The position numbers and the translations under genes are program-made. This document shows positions 1 through 7,845 of a stretch of 13,385 nucleotides of DNA, piece after piece. The notes beneath the pieces are model-generated. The model worked only from the letters and a program-made list of their open reading frames with translations. It searched no databases and was not told where the DNA came from. This DNA is from an uncultured Lachnospiraceae bacterium (GTDB taxonomy: Bacteria > Bacillota > Clostridia > Lachnospirales > Lachnospiraceae), in the NCBI GenBank assembly GCA_902767065.1, contig CACXFW010000049.1, positions 1 to 13,385 of the forward strand, given 5' to 3'. The stretch's first letter is position 1; every line of letters begins with the position of its first letter.

Positions 1-99
1 AAGCACGGAGGATACCTGATCCTGAACGGGCATCACCGGTGGGCCGGCGCAGTCCGTGCCCGCGTCCCGAGCATACGGATTCAGGTCCTGGATCCATGA
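1..99 (+). CDS. C-terminal end of a ParB-like (ParB/Srx-fold) domain protein, partial
   Basis: An open frame runs in from the left edge without a start and ends at TGA 97-99, leaving 32 codons. The peptide contains YLILNGHHRWAGAVRA followed by IRIQVLDP and then the stop. The pattern of a short hydrophobic strand, then (D/N)GHHRW-A-A, then a short strand with V-V resembles the core of ParB-like nuclease/sulfiredoxin-fold domains, where the GHHR segment contributes to nucleotide binding. The domain ends at the C-terminus, which differs from chromosomal ParB, where it is N-terminal and followed by a helix-turn-helix domain; a small stand-alone or C-terminally fused ParB-like protein is more likely. 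Only 32 residues are visible, so the family call is tentative and no function is assigned. Confidence 0.5.
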   Translation, partial: KHGGYLILNGHHRWAGAVRARVPSIRIQVLDP

Positions 100-178
100 A
101 CGAATCACAGACTGCATAAGAGCCAGATCCTGTTCGATAGTACGAGTCTTGAGGGACGATGTCGTTTCGATGACGGAA

Positions 179-204
179 CCTGACTCCGAACGGAGATTGT
201 CAGG
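179..204 (+). other. Imperfect hairpin upstream of the GH3 gene
   Basis: CCTGAC (179-184) pairs with GTCAGG (199-204), and TCC (185-187) pairs with GGA (192-194) around a GAAC loop, leaving a 4-base bulge (195-198). It lies about 20 bases upstream of the ribosome binding site. No T-tract follows, so it is not a clear terminator of the partial gene on the left; it could be an operator or 5-prime leader structure. The rest of the 100-239 gap shows no promoter I would defend. Confidence 0.3.
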
Positions 205-212
205 AATAGACG

Positions 213-231
213 GTTGTTTACAGAGGAGTGA
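213..231 (+). repeat. Copy 1 of a 19-base shared leader element
   Basis: GTTGTTTACAGAGGAGTGA occurs here and, identically, on the minus strand at 13278-13296 ahead of the Hsp70-like gene. A GAATAG hexamer precedes both copies (204-209 here, 3 bases away; 12 bases away in the other copy). In this copy AGGAG (224-228) doubles as the ribosome binding site of the GH3 gene, 11 bases from ATG 240. Confidence 0.7.
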
Positions 232-239
232 ACAGAGGA

Positions 240-2021
240 ATGAAGACAAAGACAAAAGACAGGCTCCAAAAAGGCCTCCAGAGTGTGAAGACGTTCTGGA
301 CGAAGCACAGGCCTTTGGTGAATCAAAGCAGAAAGAACCTGCTGAGCGTGGACATGACACAGATCCTGGTCCGGCGCGGGAGAAAGGCTGTCCGGTCAAT
401 TGACGCCGGCAGCAGGGAAGCCATCATCTTGCAATATAGGCTTCTGGACGAGATCCTGAAAGAAAACAAAGATACGGAATATGGGAAAAAATACGGATTT
501 GCCGGGATCCACGGCGTGCAGGAATTCAAGGAAAAGGTTCCGCTGACCGAGTACGATGACTATGAGCCCCTGGTCCGGCGGATGATGGAGGGAGAGCAGA
601 ACGTGCTCAGCGCCCATCCTCCGAAGTATTATGCCATGACCACCGGAAGCATCGGGGTTCCGAAGATCGTACCGGTCTCACAGGCCGAGATGGAAAAGTA
701 CAGGCTGTGTACCGTGGAGATGGCATTCGGAGTGGCGGATGAGTATTACCGCAACACGACCGGCAAGGCGGTTCCGGGAGGACGCGGGCTGAACGCGGTT
801 GAGATTAAGGCAGTGCCGACCTCATCCGGCGTGAAGAAAGGCGCGATTTCTTCCACCATGATCTCCGCGATGAAGGATTCCGTTCCCTATCTGCTGGCAA
901 CCCCGTGGGAGGTGGTCAGTCCCGGCCGGGAGATGGATATGAAGTACCTCAAGGCCCGCTTTGCCCTGGCGGACCGGGATCTGGTCTTCATGGATTCCGT
1001 ATTCATGACGGGCCTTGTGGATCTGATGGATTACATCCGGGATCATTATGAGATGCTCTGCCGGGATATTTACCATGGGCGGATCAATGAAAAGATTGAG
1101 ATTCCCGAAGACATACGCCAGAAGCTGGAGCGCTACCTCGTTCCGGACCAGAATCGTGCGAAGGAGCTTTATCGTGAGTTCCGGGAGGGCTTTGATATTC
1201 CCATCATTCCCAGGATCTGGCCGAAAATGAGCTGGATCGGCGGAATCGGGACAGGAGGCTTCTACCCCTATGCCCGGAGGATGCGAAAGTACAGCGGCAG
1301 GAGCATCCCCTTTAATAATCTTTGCTATGCAGCATCCGAAGGGCTGATCGGAGTGGCAAGGCATATGGGGGATGAATCGTATGTCCTGATTCCCGACGGA
1401 GGGTTTTATGAATTTCTCCCGGTGGACTGCGAAGACGAGACGAAGACGCTGAACATCGACGAGCTGGAGATCGGCGAGGATTACCGCGTGATCATAACCA
1501 ACCTCTCCGGTTTCTATCGCTACCGGCTTCATGATGTGGTGCGCATCACCAGTTATTACAACGAAACCCCCATGATCCGTTTCGTATACCGGGAGAACCA
1601 GCTGATCTCGATTGCCGGCGAGAAGACGAATGAGGAGGATCTTCGCTGGTCGATAGAACAATTCTACCTGGAGACAAAGATCCATGTCAGTGACTACAGC
1701 ATCTGGGCGGACAGAACCTCCAGCCCGGGACATTATGTCCTGCTGATCGAACCCGCCGCAGTGGTGCCGAAGGAGCGGATCGGATACTGCCGCGATGTGC
1801 TGGAGAAAAAGCTGATCCAGGCCAATCCCGCTTACGGGGAAATGGTAAGGACGCTCGTCCTGGGCAAGCTGGAAGTGGTCTTCCTCCAGCAGCAGACCTA
1901 TCAGCTTTACCGGGATATGCAGATCCTGAAGGGGGCTTCCCCCAACCAGCTGAAGCCGGTACGGATCATCGACACACCGCAGAAAGAGAGCTTCTTCTTC
2001 AATCTGAGGGAGCCGTACTAA
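240..2021 (+). CDS. GH3-family adenylate-forming enzyme (acyl acid-amido synthetase-like)
   Basis: The 593-residue product has the layout and length of the GH3 (auxin-responsive promoter) family, ANL-superfamily enzymes that adenylate a carboxylic acid and, in plants, join it to an amino acid. Visible motifs are the ATP-binding loop TTGSIGVPK (134-142), YAASEG (363-368), YRYRLHDVV (426-434) and ISIAGEKTNEEDL (456-468), which match the family's three nucleotide motifs and the DKT-like hinge. No signal peptide or membrane segment is seen, so it should be cytoplasmic. The start is taken as ATG 240, 11 bases after AGGAG; an in-frame GTG at 228 overlaps that site and is less likely. It stands alone on the + strand and converges on the hybrid kinase. 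The substrate of bacterial GH3 proteins cannot be read from sequence. The family call is firm. Confidence 0.9.
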   Translation: MKTKTKDRLQKGLQSVKTFWTKHRPLVNQSRKNLLSVDMTQILVRRGRKAVRSIDAGSREAIILQYRLLDEILKENKDTEYGKKYGFAGIHGVQEFKEKVPLTEYDDYEPLVRRMMEGEQNVLSAHPPKYYAMTTGSIGVPKIVPVSQAEMEKYRLCTVEMAFGVADEYYRNTTGKAVPGGRGLNAVEIKAVPTSSGVKKGAISSTMISAMKDSVPYLLATPWEVVSPGREMDMKYLKARFALADRDLVFMDSVFMTGLVDLMDYIRDHYEMLCRDIYHGRINEKIEIPEDIRQKLERYLVPDQNRAKELYREFREGFDIPIIPRIWPKMSWIGGIGTGGFYPYARRMRKYSGRSIPFNNLCYAASEGLIGVARHMGDESYVLIPDGGFYEFLPVDCEDETKTLNIDELEIGEDYRVIITNLSGFYRYRLHDVVRITSYYNETPMIRFVYRENQLISIAGEKTNEEDLRWSIEQFYLETKIHVSDYSIWADRTSSPGHYVLLIEPAAVVPKERIGYCRDVLEKKLIQANPAYGEMVRTLVLGKLEVVFLQQQTYQLYRDMQILKGASPNQLKPVRIIDTPQKESFFFNLREPY

Positions 2022-2087
2022 CTATGTAAGGAATTTTCCCCGGATGCTATCGGAAGAAAAGACAGGCAAAATGCATCAGTTATTTCC

Positions 2088-2110
2088 GAACAGGTCCTAA
2101 GGACCTGTTC
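2088..2110. terminator. Perfect 10-bp hairpin between convergent genes, possible bidirectional terminator
   Basis: GAACAGGTCC (2088-2097), loop TAA, GGACCTGTTC (2101-2110). It sits 66 bases after the GH3 stop and 14 bases after the hybrid kinase stop on the other strand, the expected place for a shared terminator. Neither side has an adjacent T-tract (CCGGGG follows on +, GGAAATAAC on minus), so Rho-independent termination is only probable. It may act instead as a 3-prime end stabiliser. Confidence 0.55.
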
Positions 2111-2124
2111 CCGGGGATCCTCCG

Positions 2125-4590
2125 TCATACAGTTTCTTCCGCCTCGTAGATCAGCTCTCCCAGGATCTGGAGCAGATGGTCTGATTCGACGGGCTTGCTC
2201 AGGTGCGCGTTCATCCCTGCCTGAAGGGAGCGCTGCACATCCTCATCGAATGCATTTGCGGTCAGCGCGATGATCGGGATCTTCTTCGCGTCCTCCCGCG
2301 CCAGGGCGCGGATCGCACTGGCCGCTTCCAGCCCGTCCATTTCCGGCATGCGCACATCCATCAGGATCGCGTCGTAGGTTCCGACCGGGCTGTTCTCAAA
2401 CTTCTCCACACAGATCCTGCCGTTTTCGGCGTGGTCGGTTTCGATGTCCTCCAGCTCCAGCATGTCCATCATGATATCTGCGTTAAATTCCATATCCTCC
2501 GCGAGCAGGATCTTCCTGCCCGCGAGGCTGGCCTGCTTCTTTTCCTGCATAAGATCCATCCGTCTGCGGCGCGCAATCCTCCCGAATTCCTCCAGCACGC
2601 TGGAGGCGAACAGCGGCTTGGAGAGGAAGCTGTCCACGCCGACGCGGTAAGCTTCTTCCTCTATCTCCTCCCAGTTGTATGCCGTCAGGATCACGACCGC
2701 GCTCTCCCTGCTGTACAGGTCCCGGATCCGCTCGGTCGTCTCCACCCCGTCCATCAGCGGCATCATCCAGTCCATCAGGATCAGGTTGTAGGGCTCCTGC
2801 TTTGCATGCTGGACCTCCATCATCCTGAGGGCCTGCTCCCCGCCTGTGCAGACATCGGCTCTGATTCCCACCTCGTCCAGCACCATTCTGGCATGCTCGG
2901 CGGCAGCCTCATCATCATCCACAACCAGCACATGGAGGGCGTGCGGATCAACCGTGTTCTCCCGCCTCTCTCCCCTTATCTCACTGTTCTTCAGCGTGAT
3001 TGTCACGAAAAACTCCGTACCGACGCCCTTTTGGGATGTCACGCTGATGGATCCGTTCATCATATCCACGAGCCTTTTCGTGATTGCCATGCCAAGTCCC
3101 GTGCTGCCGTATTTACTCTTCCGGCTGCTGTCCTCCTGGGAGAAAGCGTCAAAGATCTTCGGAAGATACTCTTCGTCGATTCCGATTCCGGTATCCCTGA
3201 TCCCGAAGCGCAGCGTGGACTGGTCTTCAAACATCGCCGTTCTCTCCACGGTCAGTGTGACGCTTCCGGGTGCTTCCGTAAACTTGATGGCATTGCTCAG
3301 GATATTGATCAGCACTTCCTTCAGCTTCATATCGTCGCCGATATAATCGTCATCTACCCGGCTCAGGATCCGGCATTCGTAGGTCAGTCCCTTATCCCTG
3401 CACTGCGACATCACCATGGTGTTGATCTGTTCCAGCATGGCGCTGAACGCGAACTCTTCTCTTCTCAGTACCATCCGGCCGGACTCAATCCGGCTCATAT
3501 CCAGAATATCATTGATCAGGCTCAAAAGATGCTGGGCGCTCGCTCCGATCTTCAGAAGGTAATCCCGTGTCTGTTCACTGAGCGTTTCATCCTTCAGCGC
3601 AAGGGTGTCAAATCCGATAATGGCATTCATCGGTGTGCGGATCTCATGACTCATGTTGGAGAGAAATGCCGTCTTGGCATGGTTCGCTTCCTCCGCCATG
3701 GCAAGCGCCTGAGCCAGCGCCTCATTCTTCGCCATGCTCTCCCGCATCTCCTGGTCAATCTTCGTAAGGCCGAGGCCGATGGCGTGTACCAGATGGTCAT
3801 CGCGCTCCTCCGCGCGGCGCACGCCGGCAGCCCGGATCATTTCATAGTACTCCTGGCCTTGTCTGGTTGCCAGATAGCGGTATGCGATGATGGGTTCTCT
3901 ATTCAGGCTCTCCCTGATATGATCCGGATCGATGAAATGCAGAAACCCCTCCCGGTATTTTTCCGTGACGCGATGGTTCGCATACCACGTCAGGCGCTCA
4001 AGATAGGGGAAATGCTCCCCCGCCCTGGTCTGGTCCGGGTCGTCCGGATCCTCCCGGTAGCATACGCCGTCATTTTCATCGAGGTTGACGTAATAGACGC
4101 AGCGGTAATCCGCCGCCATTGCGGTGATCATGCTGTTGGCCTGCATCTGCGCACGCTGATCCGTCACATCCGCGCACATTCCGAGAACACACAGCCGTCC
4201 CGTGGAATCCACAAACTTCAGCTTCGTTGTCTGCAGCTGTCTCTTTCTTCCGACAGCATCCAGCGCATCCTCAAAGTAAACATAGGGTTCCTCCATGGAA
4301 AGCGCAATGCGGTCTGTCTCCACAAAGTGCTCCGCGGTATGCGGGTCAAAGATCTGTGCATCCGTCAGACCGACCGTTTCCTCCGGGCTTTGCTTATGCG
4401 CATATTCGGCAAAGGCCTTATTACAGGCAAGGTAAACACCGGTCTTCGCATCCTTGGAAAAGCTCATGCCGGGGATATTGTGAAACAGCGCATTGATGGA
4501 TTCCGCCAGGTCCGCGATCTTCCGGGCGGAGTGCGTTTCATTTTCTGCTGATACCATACTCTCCAGATAATCCTGTACCGCCTCACTCAT
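2125..4590 (-). CDS. Soluble hybrid histidine kinase (PAS - HisKA - HATPase - REC - REC)
   Basis: The 821-residue protein starts at ATG 4590, 7 bases after AGGAG (4598-4602); an upstream in-frame start at 4653 has no such support. Domains in order are a PAS-type sensor (about 32-145, ending ADVTDQ), a second PAS-like region (about 155-285), a short helical linker, HisKA with the H-box SHEIRTPMNAIIGF (phospho-acceptor His315), a HATPase domain with N-box ILSNAIKFTE, G1 DTGIGI (466-471) and G2 GSTGLGMAI (495-503), then two receivers (about 553-669, Asp607 in MDWMMP; about 692-814, Asp745 in MDVRMP). Both receivers keep the acidic pair, the Thr/Ser position and the Lys of SKP. No transmembrane helix, HPt or DNA-binding output is present, so it must sense a cytoplasmic signal and pass phosphate to an external HPt or act by protein contact. 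It is the last gene of the minus-strand block, 90 bases after the EAL gene. Confidence 0.93.
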   Translation of the reverse strand: MSEAVQDYLESMVSAENETHSARKIADLAESINALFHNIPGMSFSKDAKTGVYLACNKAFAEYAHKQSPEETVGLTDAQIFDPHTAEHFVETDRIALSMEEPYVYFEDALDAVGRKRQLQTTKLKFVDSTGRLCVLGMCADVTDQRAQMQANSMITAMAADYRCVYYVNLDENDGVCYREDPDDPDQTRAGEHFPYLERLTWYANHRVTEKYREGFLHFIDPDHIRESLNREPIIAYRYLATRQGQEYYEMIRAAGVRRAEERDDHLVHAIGLGLTKIDQEMRESMAKNEALAQALAMAEEANHAKTAFLSNMSHEIRTPMNAIIGFDTLALKDETLSEQTRDYLLKIGASAQHLLSLINDILDMSRIESGRMVLRREEFAFSAMLEQINTMVMSQCRDKGLTYECRILSRVDDDYIGDDMKLKEVLINILSNAIKFTEAPGSVTLTVERTAMFEDQSTLRFGIRDTGIGIDEEYLPKIFDAFSQEDSSRKSKYGSTGLGMAITKRLVDMMNGSISVTSQKGVGTEFFVTITLKNSEIRGERRENTVDPHALHVLVVDDDEAAAEHARMVLDEVGIRADVCTGGEQALRMMEVQHAKQEPYNLILMDWMMPLMDGVETTERIRDLYSRESAVVILTAYNWEEIEEEAYRVGVDSFLSKPLFASSVLEEFGRIARRRRMDLMQEKKQASLAGRKILLAEDMEFNADIMMDMLELEDIETDHAENGRICVEKFENSPVGTYDAILMDVRMPEMDGLEAASAIRALAREDAKKIPIIALTANAFDEDVQRSLQAGMNAHLSKPVESDHLLQILGELIYEAEETV

Positions 4591-4680
4591 ATGAATTCTC
4601 CTGTACTTAGCGTGTGATAGAGCTGAGGTGTCCTCTTTTCCGACCCCTGTCACGATGATGCCGCGGCAAAAACCCTGCGG

Positions 4681-6480
4681 CTATTGAAACCACTTTCTGT
4701 TCAATTCCGCTCTCTCCTCCGGCGTTTCGCATGTTTTCACCTGGACCCCGTTTCTGATGCGGTACAGAATCTCGTCCAGCGACTCCGGCCTGTGAAAGTA
4801 GAAGCCCTGTGCAAGTTCACACCCGATCTCCTCCAGGAAGGAAAGCTGTTCCTGTGTCTCAACCCCTTCAATCAGGGTATGGATCCCCAGCCTGCGTGAC
4901 ACATAGACAAGCTCCTTCAGGATCAGCCGGTTCACCTTGCCATGGTCGTCCAGATGCCTGAGCAGATCCATATCATACTTGATCAGGTCAAAGTCAAAAC
5001 GGCTGAACATGTTAATGGCGGAATATCCGCTGCCAAAGTCATCCAGCCACAGTCTGTATCCATTTTCACGGATCCTCTTTAACTGTTCCCGAAGCCGGTC
5101 CGCCCCGACTGCCAGATCCTGCTCCGTGATCTCAATGATGAAATAATCCTTCTGTACATATTGCGAAATATTGTACTCTCCGTAGATCCGGTTCATCTCC
5201 GAGACGATATCCGCGTGATCAAAATCCTGCCTCGAAAAGTTGATGGATACCGGCATCAGCGGCAGGCCGTTCTCCTGGCGAAGCCGGATCTCGCGGCATA
5301 CCTGCTCAAACATATAAAGATCCAGCTTATAGAGCTGATGGTATTTCAGCAAAACCGGAATGAACTCCCCCGGAGAGATGATGCCGCGGGAAGGATCCAC
5401 CCAGCGCGCAAGCCCTTCGAAAGCAGCGATCTTCCGGGTCTTAACCCGGTAGAGGGCATGATAGTAAACCTTGATCCACCCGCTCTCCATCGCCTGATCG
5501 AAGTTCTCCAGGATATAGCGGTTGCGCCAGTAGGCGTCGTCGGCGGCCTGTGAGAAGAATGCCACGTCCCGGTTCAGATTGTTATCGATCCTCTTCAGCG
5601 CATGCCTGGCGTGATCAAGCGCCTCTCCAAGCGCAGTGTCCTCGCTGACCGGACAGACGCCGGAGCGGATGCCGGAGGTATTCCCGTAGGCTTTCTTCCG
5701 GATGGCACGGTTCACCTCATGCAGACGCCGTTCGATTTCCCCCTGGTCATCCACCCAGGTGATCATCACGAAATGGTCATCTGCCCCTCTTATGGTAAGC
5801 GCTCTGGGGAAATAGCTCCTGAGCGTCGCGGCAGCAAGGCGCAGCAGCCGGTCGCCTTCCTTGATTCCATATTGATTGTTGTAGGACTGCATGGAATAGA
5901 TGTCCGTATAAACCACATGCGGCGTTTTTCCCTCCGCCCGGATGGTGTTGATCTTCTCCTCCCCGAACTCATTCAGGTAATTGATATTGGGAAGGTCTGT
6001 CAGCGGATCCGTATAGAACCGGTCCCGTTTCCTAAGCTCATAGATCGCCTGCGATTCCTGCTCCAGCGCCAGCGTGGAGGACAGGTTCGCATAGGAAATC
6101 ACGGCAAGCTGCGTACCGTCCGGCATCTTCTGCCACCTTCCGACCCCGTGAATCTGCACATATTTCGCACCGGCTTCTTCGGATTCCGAAGAAGCCTTCA
6201 CCGGAGTGATCCTGCAGCGGAACACCACATCATAGGAGCCTCTCTGATGCAGGAAGTCATCGCTGATCTTCGATACCACCCCCACGTCATCCGGATGCAT
6301 CCGCTCGAACAATCCGGCCCTGAGCCATTCCAGGGCGATCTCACGATCCATCCCTACATTCCGGCAAAAGCCGCCGGAGACAAGAACCGGCTCGGCACGG
6401 CCATCAATACTCTGGTAATAGACGAAGGACAGCGGACTTGCTTCATACGCTCTCTTCAGATCCTCCGGAAACTGATACAT
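4681..6480 (-). CDS. PAS-GGDEF-EAL protein, probable cyclic-di-GMP phosphodiesterase
   Basis: The 599-residue product begins at ATG 6480, 6 bases after AAGGAG. Residues about 1-140 are PAS-like, 150-310 a GGDEF domain and 320-575 an EAL domain. The GGDEF signature is GADDHF (232-237), so diguanylate cyclase activity is unlikely, although the fold is intact (DPLTDLPNINYL at 158-169). In the EAL domain the metal and catalytic positions remain: Glu355 (EGLAR in place of EALLR), Asn414 (SINFSR), EITE (450-453), Asp480-Asp481 (LDDFGSGYS), Lys501, Glu538 (EGVET) and Gln558 (QGFYF). The usual substrate-contact Gln before the EAL motif is replaced (YYHALY, 339-344). Hydrolysis of c-di-GMP is therefore likely but not certain; a degenerate c-di-GMP receptor is the alternative. 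Its start overlaps the end of the ClC gene by 38 bases, which implies translational coupling. No membrane segment is seen. Confidence 0.93.
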   Translation of the reverse strand: MYQFPEDLKRAYEASPLSFVYYQSIDGRAEPVLVSGGFCRNVGMDREIALEWLRAGLFERMHPDDVGVVSKISDDFLHQRGSYDVVFRCRITPVKASSESEEAGAKYVQIHGVGRWQKMPDGTQLAVISYANLSSTLALEQESQAIYELRKRDRFYTDPLTDLPNINYLNEFGEEKINTIRAEGKTPHVVYTDIYSMQSYNNQYGIKEGDRLLRLAAATLRSYFPRALTIRGADDHFVMITWVDDQGEIERRLHEVNRAIRKKAYGNTSGIRSGVCPVSEDTALGEALDHARHALKRIDNNLNRDVAFFSQAADDAYWRNRYILENFDQAMESGWIKVYYHALYRVKTRKIAAFEGLARWVDPSRGIISPGEFIPVLLKYHQLYKLDLYMFEQVCREIRLRQENGLPLMPVSINFSRQDFDHADIVSEMNRIYGEYNISQYVQKDYFIIEITEQDLAVGADRLREQLKRIRENGYRLWLDDFGSGYSAINMFSRFDFDLIKYDMDLLRHLDDHGKVNRLILKELVYVSRRLGIHTLIEGVETQEQLSFLEEIGCELAQGFYFHRPESLDEILYRIRNGVQVKTCETPEERAELNRKWFQ

Positions 6481-7711
6481 GCCTGACTCCTTTCTGTCTC
6501 TTCTCCAGTATCCCCGATAATCCGCTCCCGACAGCCGCGCTCAGAAATCCCCACAGCAGAAAACGCGGCGGGAAGCACAGAAGGAGCAGGATGGTTACTG
6601 CCAGAGGTTTTTTCATCTGCGCGCCCAAAGCGGCAGCGGTGATCACGCCCGATGCAAACGCCGCATGAGATGCAGGATTGCCGAAGAACAGGCCTCCAAG
6701 CGCAAATCCCATCGTCGTGCAGGCAAAGATCAGAGGGAAGAAATGGCCTCCCTTCAGTCCAAACTGAAGGCAGAACGCTGTCATGGCCAGCTTCAGAAGA
6801 CAGATCAGCACAAGATACAGGGCGCCATATCCTCCGCCCTTCTCGATCAGTTCCGCCATCTGCTCTTCTCCGGAGAAAAGAACCATGGGGACTGCCAGTC
6901 CCACCAGGCCGATCCCAAGGCCGCAGAGGGTTTCCCTCAGCACCGGCGGAATGACTCCCGCCGCCTTTCCCATCACATGCTCTAAGCCCTCGTAAATGAG
7001 AAACAGCGCAAACCCGACCGGAATATACACAAGCGCCAGGAATCCATCCGCCACATGAACCGGTACTTCGGCAAAGCCCGGAAAGCCTCCCATCGCCTTT
7101 CCAAAGAGCGTATTCAGAAGCGAGACCACGCCAAAGCTCGACGCGGTAGACAGCGCATAGAGAACCAGCCGCCATCCTTTCGGCATCCGTTCGATGGAAA
7201 CAGATCCCTCCTCTTCTTCCACAGTCAGAATGCCAAACAGCGGGGAGTGAAACAATTGTCCCAGCGTAACCGCCTCTCCCACCCGGGAATACAGATCCGT
7301 GTTTTGCTTCGCGAATGTGACATTGTCCCCCACCCAATAGCACAGGGCGGCGATCAGCCCCGCAAGACCCGCCTCAGGACCGACGCTCGCTCCCAGGACC
7401 AGCGGCAAAAATGCGCACACAAGCATGGCCCCCATGGGATGATACGAATAGTGATGCTCCTTCTTCACCTTGCCCAGCACCGTATCCAGACTTTCCGGAT
7501 AATCTCCGTAGATCCTGCGCACAATCCCTGCGGCAAGGGCGCCCAGGGGAAGGATCAGCAAGGTGATCTTCCTCCCGCCCATGTTAGCGGGGATTGTCTC
7601 CCAGATCAGGCCGCTGCACAGGGCAACCGCCTTCAGAAAACACCAGATCACAAGGCCTGAAAATGCTCCGAGCAAAGCCGTGAATAGCAGCATCCTGAGA
7701 CGGTTGGCCAT
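6443..7711 (-). CDS. ClC-type (voltage-gated) chloride channel/transporter family membrane protein
   Basis: The 422-residue protein is a chain of about ten hydrophobic segments. It carries family marks in the subgroup form: LGASVGPEAGL (107-116, in place of the GREGP loop, Glu113 near the gate position) and GGHFFPLIFA (321-330, the GxFxPxL motif). Length matches compact bacterial ClC proteins without CBS domains. ClC proteins move chloride or related anions, as channels or as anion/proton exchangers, in the cytoplasmic membrane; which applies here is not visible. The start ATG 7711 has AGGAG 9 bases upstream and begins just before the first helix, as in relatives. An in-frame GTG at 7822 preceded by GGAGGTGA would add 37 residues and cannot be excluded. 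The 3-prime end overlaps the PAS-GGDEF-EAL gene by 38 bases, tying anion transport to c-di-GMP signalling at least in expression. Confidence 0.88.
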   Translation of the reverse strand: MANRLRMLLFTALLGAFSGLVIWCFLKAVALCSGLIWETIPANMGGRKITLLILPLGALAAGIVRRIYGDYPESLDTVLGKVKKEHHYSYHPMGAMLVCAFLPLVLGASVGPEAGLAGLIAALCYWVGDNVTFAKQNTDLYSRVGEAVTLGQLFHSPLFGILTVEEEEGSVSIERMPKGWRLVLYALSTASSFGVVSLLNTLFGKAMGGFPGFAEVPVHVADGFLALVYIPVGFALFLIYEGLEHVMGKAAGVIPPVLRETLCGLGIGLVGLAVPMVLFSGEEQMAELIEKGGGYGALYLVLICLLKLAMTAFCLQFGLKGGHFFPLIFACTTMGFALGGLFFGNPASHAAFASGVITAAALGAQMKKPLAVTILLLLCFPPRFLLWGFLSAAVGSGLSGILEKRQKGVRHVSVSGGSEESV

Positions 7712-7845
7712 CGTTTTCGGCTCCTCCCTGCAGCTGCTATTGCTGCAGTTGCCCGGCTTACTGACGTCCTGTGGGACGCCATAGGTTGTCTCCCTGGTCC
7801 CGGCTTCCTTTCCTGATCCCACTCCTGTCACCTCCGGCAAAGCCT
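7712..7845 (-). promoter_or_regulatory. 134-base leader of the ClC gene with hairpin and strong alternative ribosome binding site
   Basis: The gap stays open in the ClC frame over its whole length. A perfect GGAGGTGA (7828-7835) lies 5 bases ahead of an in-frame GTG (7822-7820). Near the gene, CTGCAGC and GCTGCAG (7728-7734, 7742-7748) form a 7-bp stem with a 7-base loop that ends directly against the ribosome binding site of ATG 7711 (7721-7727). The arrangement could be an N-terminal extension or a translated leader that controls access to the second start. I compared it by eye with the fluoride riboswitch that often precedes ClC genes and saw no match. Confidence 0.35.

Noticed and set aside
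822..1733. 303-codon open frame on the minus strand inside the GH3 gene
   Set aside because: It is antisense to conserved GH3 motifs and shows no domain or ribosome binding site.
2203..4551. Very long open frame (782 codons) on the + strand, antisense to the hybrid kinase
   Set aside because: The minus strand encodes a complete kinase with all motifs; the antisense peptide is rich in His, Arg, Gln and Leu, has no recognisable domain, and is typical of frames opened by GC-biased codon use.
7712..7840. Start of the ClC gene at TTG 7840
   Set aside because: It has no ribosome binding site; ATG 7711 and GTG 7822 are both better supported.
7712..7845. Fluoride or c-di-GMP riboswitch ahead of the ClC gene
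   Set aside because: I compared the leader with the conserved cores of both by eye and found no match; only a simple hairpin is supported.
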